Shown: piece by piece, positions 53,048-63,429 of the stretch
How positions within the stretch are numbered: position 1 is the first letter of the stretch
Layout of the letters: each line of letters starts with the position of its first letter
From: Oreohelix idahoensis
Taxonomy: Eukaryota > Mollusca > Gastropoda > Stylommatophora > Oreohelicidae
Direction of reading: 5' to 3'
Length of the DNA: 64,000 nt
Assembly: GCA_024509875.1 (NCBI GenBank)
Contig: JAMPIV010000305.1
Span: 310,001-374,000 of the forward strand
Made by a program: the position numbers and the translations under genes
Notes under the pieces: model-generated
What the model was told of the DNA's origin: nothing
Databases searched by the model: none
What the model saw: the letters and a program-made list of their open reading frames with translations, nothing else

Positions 53048-55964
53048 CATCATCATCAGTTGCCATCTCCACAATGAAGGTTGGCTGTAATGGATCTCCA
53101 ACGTCTTCTGTCTCTTGTCTTGTGGTACACTCTGATAGACTCTTTCCCGTCCATCTCTTGATGTTATCTTCCCACTTATAGCGCTGTCTTCCCCTTGCAC
53201 GTTTGCCTTCAACTCTCCCTTCTGTTATGGTCTTCTGCAAGGTGTTATGCCTTTTTGATGTGGCCAAAGTATTTTAGCTGCCGAACTTTGACCTCTCTCA
53301 TTAGTTCTCTTTTCATACCTAGATTTTCTAGGACCTCCTTATTTGTTTTCATCTCTTTCCATGAGATACGCCCCATTCTTCTATATATCCACATTTCAAG
53401 AGCCTCAATTCTTTCTTCCAAATGCTTATTCATCGTCCATGTTTCTGCACCATACAGAAATGCAGAATATATATAACACTTTATGATTCTCAGTTTTAAT
53501 TTATGAGATAACTGTTTGGATGTCAGTATATGTTTCATGTTGTTGAATGTAGCTTTGGCCATTCCTATTCTCTTCTTGATTTCTGTTTCGCATCTGCCAT
53601 CTTCTGTTATTATATGACCAAGATATACGTAGCTCTTGACTTGTTCCAGGATTTTCCCATTTACGCTTATCTTTAATGTGGGTTTATCGTCTGTTTTGAT
53701 AATTATCATAGTTTTAGTTTTCTCAATATTAATGTCGAGTCCATATTCATGACTTATACTGTTCACTTGCTTCACTAGTTCTTGTAACTCCTGTTCGCTT
53801 TCAGCTAACAACACGGTATCATCTGCATATCTAAGGTTGTTTATTGATCTTCCACTGATGTTCAGTCCTGGTATTTCCTGTATCTGTTTGAAAATTTTTT
53901 CGGTGTATAAATTAAATAGGCAGGGGGACAGCACACAACCTTGTCTGACACCTCTTTTTATGTCTATGTATGGTGAATAATTCCTTCCCGATCTTACTGT
54001 GGCAGTTTGCTCCCAATAAAGGTTACTGAGTATTCTTATATCTTTTCCATCAATACCTATGTCTTTGAGGCATTCAATTATTTTCTCATGATGGATTCTG
54101 TCAAAAGCCTTCTTATAGTCAATGAAGCACATATACATACTTTTTTGGACCTCTGTATATTTTTCTGCTAATCTTCTTAGGCAAAATATTGCCTCTCTTG
54201 TTCCACTGTTCCGTCTAAAACCAAACTGTTCTTCTTGGATTTCGCTGTCTACTTTACTTTTTATTCTTTCCTGTATGATTTTGAGCAGTATCTTAATTGC
54301 ATGACTCATCAGGCTGATTGTTCTGAAGTCTGAACATTCTGTTGCATTTGGTTTTTTGGGCAATGTTATAAAAACTGATGTCTTCATGTCGTGTGGTAAA
54401 TATCCTGTATTGTATATATCATTGCATATTTCTGTGATTGTATCTATACCAAAGCTCTCCAGAGCTTCTATCATTTCAATGTTTATATTATCCATGCCTG
54501 CTGATCTTCCTTTTTGTATCATATGAATGGCATTCTCTACTTCTGATCTGAGAATGTTTGGGCCTTCATTAGAATCTGGTGATGGTTTTTTACCTCTGTT
54601 GTCCTCGAATAGTTCTTTTACGTATTCTGCCCATCTGTTTGATATGTCTTTCTCATCAAGTAATATTACACCATTTTTGTTCTTGATACAGCTTCCTCCT
54701 TGTGCAAACCGCGACCGATTTGATAATTTCTTTATTTCTTCATGCATATCTCTTGTCATGTGCTTTGCTTCCAAGTCTTCTATTTCCTTACATTTTGTTT
54801 CTATCCACCGTTCTTTTGCTTCTCTACACATAGTACGTATGTCATTGTCTATTGTTTTATATTCTGGAGTGTTTTTTGCTTTCTTTCTTTCTGCCATTTT
54901 ATTCAAGATGTCATCTGTCATCCAAATTTGATTTTTCTTAGACTCCTTTTTAGGTAAATTTGCATTTGCTGATTGTATGCTTGTTTTTAAGCATTCCCAT
55001 TTTGCGGTTGCTTTTTCTTCTGGGTTTTCTCTTCTATACTGCTCCATGCTTTCTGTCAATAACTGTTGGTATTTATTTTTGACGTCGATTAAATATTTCT
55101 GTTTTATATCTGGTTGTTTCAGCGCTGTTATTTCTATCTGGGGTTCCTCCTGTCTTCTGTTTCCTGCTCTTTTCAGCTTTATATTTACTTTGATGACAAC
55201 TGGATTGTGATCTGAATTTATGTCGGCACCAGGATGTGTCTTTGCACTTGTGACACTGTTCTTAAATCTATGTTTTATCATGATATAGTCGATTTGATTA
55301 CGTGTTACATCTCCTGGGCTTTTCCATGTGTATAATTTCCTTGGGTGGTGTTCAAAAAAGGTGTTACATATGACCAGCTGGTTTTCTTCACAGAACTGGA
55401 TAAGTCTGTCTCCTCTATCATTTCTTGTCCCTAATCCCTACTGTCCTACTATTTTCTTGTATTTTCCTTTTCCTACTTTTGCATTCATATCACCCATTAC
55501 TATCAACACATCTGTAGATTTGACTGGTTTAAGTGTGTGTTGTAGCTCTTCATAGTATTCTTCTATTTCTTCCTCGCTGTAATCTTTAGTTGGTGCATAA
55601 GTTTGTAAGATTGATATGTCGAATGGCTTTGCTCTCATCTTTAGTAACATCATTCTGTCATTGTGTGTCCAGTATCCACATACGTATTTTTCTAACTCCT
55701 TCTTTATCAACATTCCTACCCCTCTTTCGTGTTTTTCTCCTCCTGAGTGTATAAGCGTGTACTGGTCTCTTGTTATGTAGCCTGTATCCAAAAGTCTTGC
55801 TTCTGCAACTCCCAGTATATCGAGTTTCATGTCGGTTGCCTCTAATATAAGATTGTCCAGCTTTCCTTCTCCGTTTAGAGTTCTAACATTCCATGTTCCT
55901 ATTTTTAGGCTTCTCCTACTAGTTTTTAGGTGGTCTTTCTCAGAATGCTCCCTTTCACATCTTA
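53048..55964 (-). mobile_element. Nearly intact APE-type LINE nested in the Tc1-like element
   Basis: 2917 bp, flanked by 8-bp duplicates (AAGATGTC on its own strand). The 3' end is a short GAT/ATG repeat tail and not poly(A). One frame runs almost its full length, with endonuclease then RT, broken by one TAG. Confidence 0.85.
53245..55964 (-). pseudogene. LINE endonuclease-reverse transcriptase, single premature stop
   Basis: Target-primed reverse transcription enzyme. Read right to left: endonuclease with LKIGTWNVRTL (about 55900), GVAEARLLDTG and VIMGDMNAKVG, then a TAG at 55438-55440; the same frame continues with NQIDYIMIKHRF, SDHNPV, a linker, and RT with SDFRTISLMSHAIKILLK, QFGFRRNSGTREAIF, CFIDYKKAFDRI, KRGVRQGCVLSPCLFNLY, the catalytic LRYADDTVLLAE, YVYLGHII, and the C-terminal LYGAETW and LKYFGHI. 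The RT piece alone is 678 codons. A further basic Arg/Gly tail (GKRARGRQRYKWED, 53034-53267) follows in another frame, so one more frameshift is likely near 53250. The clade resembles RTE or other APE LINEs; not certain. Confidence 0.85.
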
Positions 55965-55972
55965 GACATCTT
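55965..55972. repeat. LINE target duplication, right copy
   Basis: GACATCTT; see 53040-53047. Confidence 0.75.
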
Positions 55973-56695
55973 AGAGTGGAACAAGTCACTGTTCGATGGC
56001 GCAGGGCTGACAACAAGAGGTACCGGTCATCATGTCTATTGGTGCATCTAGGGCGACCTGGCCGGTGGCGATCCTCCAAACTTTCTGTGGCCTGAAATCT
56101 CTCCAAAATTCTTTGGATAGTAGAGTGTGACACTGCAAGCCGTCTAGCAACCTCACGGACAGATAAACCACTTTCAACCCACGCTATAGCCCTCATTCTT
56201 TGTAAGGTGTCAAGACTTCTTCTCGGTGGCATGGCTTTTGCAAGTGATGAAACTACCCTAAGTCTGCTGATTGTAAACAAAATTAAGAGTGAACTCTGTT
56301 CACGAAAAGTCGCCATTGCACGTGGAATGTCAATCAGCACGATTACTTCACCTGTTTGGTTGTACGGAAGTTTGAAAAAAAAACCAGATTAAAAATGTGA
56401 ATTTATGGTCAGCAAACGAAATTGCACGTGATCACCATGGTTGTCAGTGAGTTGTTTTTATGCTTAACGTGCATAGAGGACTGTCAGAGGAAGATATTGC
56501 ACCCATTTTTACTAAAAACGTCCTTTATTTAATCATTCTATGCGCTTATATAAAAGTGTATTGAAAATAATAGGGTGGCCCTTGACTTTTGACGAGTAGT
56601 ATATTTCAGCGGCGTATGCTAATTGCAATGAGTTGGCTGCAACGAAACAAAACGACACCAGCGAATAATATATTAATAAACTAAGCTGCATAATT

Positions 56696-57980
56696 ATGAA
56701 AAGCGCAATGAATCTGAAATGTAAATTCATCACTTTGCAGGAGGTAACTGTTATATTGTACAGGCATTTTCGCAGAGAGGCTAAGATGGGTTGTTTATAC
56801 TACGACATCCAATTACCAGGTAGGAGAACACGAAAGGCCCTGGGTGTGGATAGAAGATCTTTTCGACGTTGGATACAACAGGACGGTGATTGTACAGAGG
56901 CTGCGGTTAAGCAAGGAAGGAAGAAAAAAATTGATGATTTTGACAAGGATGTCATTAGACGTTTGATTTTGAAGATGTTTAATGCCAATCAACTTGTTAC
57001 TCTCCGCATGCTGAAAAGTCGGCTGCAAGCAGAATGCGATATTAACGTCTCAAAAACAACTCTTTGGCAACTTGTCAGAAGTGTGGGCTTCACTTTTAGA
57101 AAAACGTCTGGCGGAAGGAATTTTTAATGTGAAAAACCACATCTGGTTGCAGCTCGAAGCAAATACCTTAGGCAGATTCGTGAGAGAAGGCAAGACGGCT
57201 ATGATATAGTGTATTTGGACGAATCTTGGGTTAATGCTCATCATACGAACGAGAAAGAATGGCAATCTGTTGACGGAGACCATAGAAGGAAAATTCCCAG
57301 CAGCAAAGGTCAACGCATTATATTAGCACATGCTGGCAGCAGACAGAATGGGCTTGTCCGTGATGCAGAGCTTATTTTTCAATCAAAGTCTGTAGATGGT
57401 AGGGACTACCACAGTGAAATGAATGGGCAAATTTTTCGAGATTAGATAGTGAATACACTCCTCCCGACTCTAGATAGGCCGTCTTGCCTGGTGATGGATA
57501 ATGCGTCCTATCATAATGTTCTAGCGCAGGAGGATAAAGCTCCCACTTTGGCAAGCACGAAAGACGAAATCAGGAGGTGGCTTGTGAATGAAAATATCTT
57601 CGCTGACAACAGCTATTTAAAACCAAAGTTGTTGCAGCTTGTGAGACAGGAATAAGACAAAAGTGTACCTGATTGATAAAATCATCCAAGAGAGGGGTCA
57701 TGTTTCTCTTCGACTCCCACCTTACCATTCTCACCGTAACCCAATAGAGCTAGTTTTTGCTAGAGTTAAAGGGCAAGTGGCCGCCCAGAACACCACTTTT
57801 AAAATGTGCGATGATAAAGACATGACTCGTGAGGCCCTTTCACGAATAGACACAGAGTACTGGGCTAAATGTGAAGAACACGTGCTCCAGGAAGAAGAAG
57901 ATTACTGGCAGCGAGATGGCTTGCAGTTTATCCAACCAATAACTGTTGTGAACTTAATGGAGTCGACCGATTCGGAATGA
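56696..57980 (+). pseudogene. Transposase of element E (DDE_3-like), broken
   Basis: DNA-cutting and strand-transfer enzyme of transposon E. N-terminal helix-turn-helix-like part with ALGVDRRSFRRWIQ and LVTLRMLKSRLQ; first catalytic Asp in VYLDESWVNAHH; GQRIILAHAGS; DYHSEMNGQIF; second Asp in CLVMDNASYHN; third acidic residue, Glu, in LPPYHSHRNPIELVFARVKG. The order and the NPIEL box match DDE_3 (IS630/Tc1-mariner-related) enzymes, but about 85 residues separate the second Asp and the Glu, far more than the usual 34-39. In-frame stops at about 57125, 57443 and 57653 and a shift near 57657 inactivate it. Confidence 0.78.
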
Positions 57981-58076
57981 GGCACGTCGATCGCATTCCT
58001 TCGTTTGTGATAAACTAATTTCATATGCCAATCTATAATAACACATAAACAGTTACGATTCGTCATAGCTTCCTGA

Positions 58077-59033
58077 TGATTTACTGTTATCATCGCCCAC
58101 GGCGACCGTTGCCTCAATTGGCTGTGTGTGGTGTACCCGGAAACGGGGCCTCCCGGTACTGAGGCACAGTTAAGTCCCCGATGCCACTTATCGGTGCAGA
58201 GTTGAGAGAGATGGCTGAGCATCACAATCCCCCCTGTGTTGCAGCATGATGAGAACCCAGCATTGCACACTGAGCTTGGGGGGATCACTTGGGCACCAGA
58301 CTTAATACTGGCTCTTGACTGGATGGCCGCATGCAGGAGATTTCTACAATGGAGGGTTGGCAGGTGGTGGGTATCTGGAAGTGGCTCTGTGCAGGACGTG
58401 AGGATTCCTTGGGAGAGCCCAGAACCAGAGCACAGCATTGTGCAAGCTCTGCATAGTTGGAGAGCCCCCTGGATGACGGGGAATGCACAGTGTGCTACCC
58501 CACCTATCCCCAACTGCTAACTTAGAACCAGAAGTGGGGTCCTCTGTATGCGTGCCAGGCCAGGATAAAATGCCTGGGAAAGAGACTGGAGCTCAGAACT
58601 CCCTAACTCAAAGTTGCAGGATGGCAGAAAAGCCATGGGAAAGACAGGGCTATTTTGAAGATAACGCAACCATATTTTCACCATACGAGCTCGGACGCCG
58701 CCTCGGTAAACAAGGTCCGCGCAGAGCAGTGACACCCCCAGGCTGCTTGCGAATAGTCTACTACTGGGAACATAAACAGATTTAGGGATGAGCCCATTCT
58801 CCCATTGAACAGGTGCTAAAGTCATAGATACTGGGCCAGAAGGCGCACCGGAAACCACAGTATCACGCAACTCGCTTTTTTTTTTTTTTTTTTTTTTTTT
58901 TCTATGGAGAGTACTGTTATCATGGTTCATTATCAGATCATCACTCCTCGTATCAAAATCACGTGAACAACCAATCACACATTTAGGACACGCCTTTGAA
59001 CCGTCTTGTCGCACAAATGTTGTGATTTACTGT
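58077..59033. mobile_element. Unclassified retroposon-like insertion with 11-bp duplicates
   Basis: TGATTTACTGT occurs at 58077-58087 and 59023-59033 and brackets 935 bp inside transposon E. The insert is GC-richer than its surroundings (58090-58870) and has a 26-T run at 58876-58901, that is poly(A) on the reverse strand, followed by a piece whose reverse translation reads CPKCVIGCSRDFDTRSDD. Two 5' ends may have been joined. Family not recognised; its ORFs show no known domain. Confidence 0.6.
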
Positions 59034-59249
59034 AAGAATTAATGTTACGGGCAGATTTAGGCAAATGTTCCAAGAAGATCAAAGAAAATCGCCGTTTTGC
59101 AAATTTCGAGACAGCTGTGGATGTAATGATCGCAAAATCTTAACTGCATGGAAAATCTAAGACTGCATGCAAAAATTCATGTCCATAGAACAAACAGTTT
59201 TGGAGAAAATTGACGCTTTCTGTGGGCACGAATTTTCGAACGGACTATA

Positions 59250-60855
59250 GCTCTAAGCTTGTAGTTTATAATTTAAAATTAAATAACCGAAGTGGATAAA
59301 TATATTATATTTTACGCGGGTTAAGGATAGGATTGAGAATACTATATTATGGTTAAGAATTTGTATTTTTGTCCTTTACACAGTATTGGGTCAAACCCTA
59401 AACCTTACCAGTGGCTTCCGTGTAAATCTGAGGGTAACCATACAAAAGAACAATTTAATTAGTATCTGGGTTTCTTCAAGGTAAAAACTGTCTGACGTTG
59501 TGTTTACACCCAGAAAGAGACAGAATACCACCCAAAGAATATTAAGAGTGACTTTTTAACTGGGCATATAGATCCAGATTTCTTTGCAAATTTCATTTAC
59601 AGTCAGCCCGTTGCGGTGACTTAACAAGCATTTATATATCCCGACTTTTGACCATTTGTGGTGTGACAAAGAATTTTATACTGAGAGAAGCTACCAATCT
59701 GTCATTTCTATGTACTGGAAATCTCAAGCTATTGACACTGTGAGCGCCGTTAAATTTCTTACCTGGACCAATTAAAGGTGACATAAACAGTAATTCTAAA
59801 TAAAAATAACAAAGGGAACGCTCCCCGGAGAATTGAAGTTAATATCTCTTTGAGGAGCTGGGGTTCTCCTCGCCAAATATAACACTGGATCTGCTGTGTG
59901 TGTGTCCTAAAGATTGTTCCAGAAGATACAACACCAGTATTAGGTAAGAAAGAATGCTCGTGGCCACGGTTGTCTGAGAAGAGAGGAAGAATGAATGTAT
60001 AATTCTCACATATATCTTGTAGAATCCATGTACTCACTTTGTGTATTTTTTTATGCAGGTTATTGCTCATGCTGTACCTTTATCCGAATATATTATCGTA
60101 TAAACTCTGTTCTTTACGGTAGAGGGAAATCCTAGACCATAGCGTAAAAAACTTTGACTCTCTTTAGGGGTTAATAACTTTCTTCTAACGGGATCTTGTC
60201 TCAACAGAGGGAGGAAGGATTACACCTATGAGTCTAACTCTTTAATTAATTCATTAACTTATGTTTATTTGTATTTGATTGATATTCAAAATTATTGCTG
60301 TTGTAAAGTTCTTTATGACAAATAAAATTTACATAAACTTTATTCACTTGTGTTGGTCAGTGTTAAGAGTCAGTTTGTTGTAAGTTAGGAATGTGACCTT
60401 TTTTATATTTCTTTTTTATATTTGTGGTCTAAGGGAGTTAACCAGTTGTAATATTTTCGGGAATAAGTTAGATTTAGTTGTTATCTCCCTTTGGGCTTGC
60501 TATTGTCTAGCTATATGCCCATATAAGGTTCTGTTCGTAGATTTTCTTAGAACAGTCCCAGTACGTTCCAGTTTGTGAACTAAACTCAAGTCATGCGATG
60601 ATCCGCGCATGCGCCAAGGTTTTGGCGGGTCCTGAAGACTGCTTGGTTGGGACAGTCTGGCTGGGCGATTTGAGCGGAGAGGGTGTCCCGCCATGTTTTT
60701 CTGGCAGTGTAAAAGGGGATCAGAGTTCTTTGTGGATTAAATATGTTTAAGATTCCCCTTGATTGTGATTCTGGCATAGTTCGGTAAAGCCTAGGATATG
60801 GCTAGTGTTTCTTGTGTGTTGTTTTCCTGGAGTGCAGAGCAGGTAACAATACTTT
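59250..60855. other. No recognised gene
   Basis: AT-rich, many stops. No RNA gene, terminal repeat pair or convincing ORF found. Confidence 0.5.
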
Positions 60856-61185
60856 GATATATAGATTAACATTGAGTACTTGGAAGCCCGCTATCTATGC
60901 GGCCTATTTTTGCCAGAGATGTTCCTGACTTGCTGTGTCAGAAGATATATAGATTAACATTGAGTACTTGGAAACCCGCTATCTATGCGGCCTATTTTTG
61001 CCAGAGATGTACCTGACTTGCTGTGTCAGAAGATATATAGATTAACATTGAGTTCTTGGAAGCCCGCTATCTATGCGGCCTATTTTTGCCAGAGATGTAC
61101 CTGACTTGCTGTGTCAGAAGATATATAGATTAACATTGAGTACTTGGAAGCCCGCTCCTTATGCGGCTTGATTTTGCAAGAGTCT
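60856..61185. repeat. 88-bp minisatellite, about 3.7 copies
   Basis: Units begin GATATATAGATTAACATTGAG at 60856, 60944, 61032 and 61120, an exact 88-bp period. Three are nearly identical and the fourth diverges after about 35 bases. No unique spacers. Confidence 0.95.
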
Positions 61186-62990
61186 CTGTAGTGTTGGATA
61201 CTATGAACTGATACTATGTACATGATGCTAAATGTGCTTGAACAATGTCCTAATGACAGTACATTCGTTTGTGATGTCGACGTGATGTGATTGTAATAAA
61301 TCGTTAGAACCATACAAGTGGTTTTCAACCTTCCTGTCTCCTATATGTGGTACGAACAATGTATTGTATTACAACATCACCACCCACACTGCTACATATA
61401 ATAAGAACGTACTTCTACACTGTCTACGAGTACTTCTACAGTGATGGCCAGTATAGCGTATGGACAACAGTAATCAGAAACTTTTAAAGAAGTCAGATAC
61501 TCCTAGGGACCCAAAGATGCAGCAATAGAGAATGCAGTCAGCGACCCATAGCTTGACTGCTTGCATCAGGGTCAGCGAACCAGAGCTGACCAAGACCCTA
61601 CTCCACCTCCACGTGGTGGTCCTGGAAACAGGCTGCATCACTGCAGTCTGGCTTAGCGAGTAGGGATCGCAGAGGGAAGGCAAACCCGGTCCCAAAAAAT
61701 GCCGTGCTGAAGTCGGATGTGTCGACCGAAAGGTGCAGATATCACAGCTCCGGCGTAAACAGACACAACGCAGCCAACGTCCTTTTCAGGGCGAACGAGG
61801 AAGAAGAAAAAAGAAGAAGATACTCCTACAGTGTGGCCTAATACTCAGAGTCTGGACTTCTACTGTGGTGGTTTCCAGTCATTTCTTACCTACGACATTT
61901 GCACTACTGGAACCGTGGCTATATTGTGTCAACCAACCATTACTTCCTCAAAGTGATGCCACTATAATAAATAGTACGGAACTGTTCCAGTCATTTTCAA
62001 CAACCCATGACTTCCATGACGTGATATTACTTACCTAAATTGTTTGGAGACGTCACATGTCTTTTCAACTGGTTTTGCTGTTAACCTGAAGTACCCGGCG
62101 TTGCCCAGAAGTTCTACACCAGTTTATTTCCAGTCAAGATATAACTGTGTTTGCTGAACTTCATTGTTGCTGTTACGCTGTTTTCGTCATTGCTGCTATC
62201 TCGAGGCCAGGATTTTTTCGCCAGTTAAGATAAGTGGCTATATGTTTTGTAAACTGTGCCTCTGTATGTGTGGTAGTTAGGCCTTCCTCTCTGCACATAC
62301 TATTTATATTCCTTGTTTTATGTTACATGTTTCTTTGTTTTATATGTTATATATGTGTTTATATTTCAGCGGGTTTGGTTGGGCGGTGACTGTCGTAGAA
62401 TATCCCACTTTACCGAGGGTCTACGACAGCGTTCTTTAGGGACTTTTGCGAATTTCCCGCAGTGGAAATCTCCAGCAAACATTTTTGCTGCGTATTATAG
62501 TCCACTGTGTTGGTTATTTGTCATATATTTGTTTAGTTGTGACGAGCTGTTCTATGTGGTTTTTGTAATATTTTTTCTCTGTTCTTTAGTTTTGATTAAT
62601 TTGTTTGTATTTGTCTGCCTCCTCTTCCTATCGTTTATTTCTTTACACCTTTTCGTTTATACACTGTGTAGTCGACTGTTTTGTTGGTGATTTGCAGCTG
62701 TCGTTACATGCTTTGTAAGATTCTACTTTAGTTTTGCTTTAGTGTTTATTTGATTTCTGCAAACGTTGTCGTTTGTCCTTGATGCTTTGTCTTGGCTTTC
62801 CAGTTGTTGTTATTCATTGTTGTTATACACTGTCAATATTGGTATGCACAATAAGCATATAAGTGATTAATTATATTATTGATAACTAAGGTATTGATAC
62901 AAGTTCTTGGGCAAAGACTTGTCACCCACTGAGTTGGGATAAAGTGAGTTTCGCAGATAATAATTATGTACATAAGTTATTGATCTCACA
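61186..62990. other. No recognised gene; possible LTR or leader of the element at 63003
   Basis: AATAAA at about 61295, a hairpin at 62390-62429, and T-rich sequence around 62500-62700. By analogy with element C (leader of about 1.08 kb), an LTR end would be expected near 61.3-62.0 kb, but I cannot define one. Confidence 0.35.
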
Positions 62991-63002
62991 TAATTAGACA
63001 TA

Positions 63003-63425
63003 ATGTCTACATTGGATTACTTTATTGAGCAAGGGAAAGCCCTTGGCGAAACTGGAGATAAATTAAAAGAATTTGCACTTGCGGAATATGCCAAGATGCA
63101 GAAGGCTGAAGAAAAGAGACAAAAAATGGAAGCTGAAGATAGGAGATTGCAGATGAGAGAAAATTCCAAATGGAAATGGAACAAAAGAAATCGGAAAGAG
63201 AAGCTGAAGATAGAAAAATACAAATGGAGATGGAGCAAAAGAAGTTAGAAGCTGAAGAGAGAAAAATTCAGCAGCAAAGAGAAGCAGAGGAGAGAAAATT
63301 CCAAATGGAAATGGATAAACAGAAAATAGAAGCTGAAGAAAGAAAACAGAAGCTAGAAGCTGAAGAAAGAAAACAGAAGCTAGAAGCTGAAGAAAGATAG
63401 GAAAAAGAGAAAATGTTACATGACG
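63003..63425 (+). pseudogene. Gag N-terminus of a C-like element, broken
   Basis: ATG at 63003. It opens MSTLDYFIEQGKAL, closely matching the start of element C (MATLDYFIKQAKAL), then a Glu/Lys/Arg coiled coil built of repeated KLEAEERKQ units. A frameshift near 63160 moves the coiled coil to another frame, and a TAG follows at about 63398. The Gag core never appears because the sequence switches to an opposite-strand element. A truncated piece of a relative of element C. Confidence 0.75.
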
Positions 63426-63429
63426 AAAG

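Larger units (their letters stand above)
52450..56232 (-). pseudogene. Tc1-like transposase split by a LINE
   Basis: The N-terminal half starts with MPPRRSLDTLQRMRAI near 56232 and has a helix-turn-helix region (GLSVREVARRLAVSHSTIQR) and DRHRPGRPR. It is cut after TCSTLR by the LINE. The second half resumes near 53039 with LRQTVNVNVSQSTIGRR, then the first Asp in LFTDESRFTVSF and the second in LQDDNARPH. A one-base shift near 52610 puts the final SPIEH Glu in another frame. A stop (TGA or TAG class) also occurs after HEFGLDS. The target repeat AAGATGTC joins the halves in frame when the LINE is ignored, so the LINE hit a gene that was still readable at that point. Confidence 0.85.
52171..56599 (-). 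mobile_element. Tc1-like element nested in transposon E
   Basis: Inverted ends CTACTCGTCAAAAGTCAAGG at 52171 and its reverse complement ending at 56599 (about 25 bp), with TA at 52169-52170 and 56600-56601. Without the internal LINE the element is about 1.5 kb, typical of Tc1. Confidence 0.92.
51793..59247 (+). mobile_element. DDE-type DNA transposon E carrying nested insertions
   Basis: Terminal inverted repeats of 27 bp with one mismatch: TAGTCCGTTCGGAAATTC at 51793-51819 and the reverse complement of TAGTCCGTTCGAAAATTC at 59221-59247. TA flanks at 51791-51792 and 59248-59249. Removing the nested Tc1-like element and the nested retroposon leaves about 2.1 kb around one decayed transposase. 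Confidence 0.85.

Noticed and set aside
60856..61185. Possible CRISPR-like array
   Set aside because: Units of 88 bp are contiguous with no unique spacers, and the genome is eukaryotic; it is a minisatellite.
62313..62690. 125-codon hydrophobic ORF
   Set aside because: T-rich sequence yields Phe/Leu/Val codons in this frame. No recognisable family, no clear start context.
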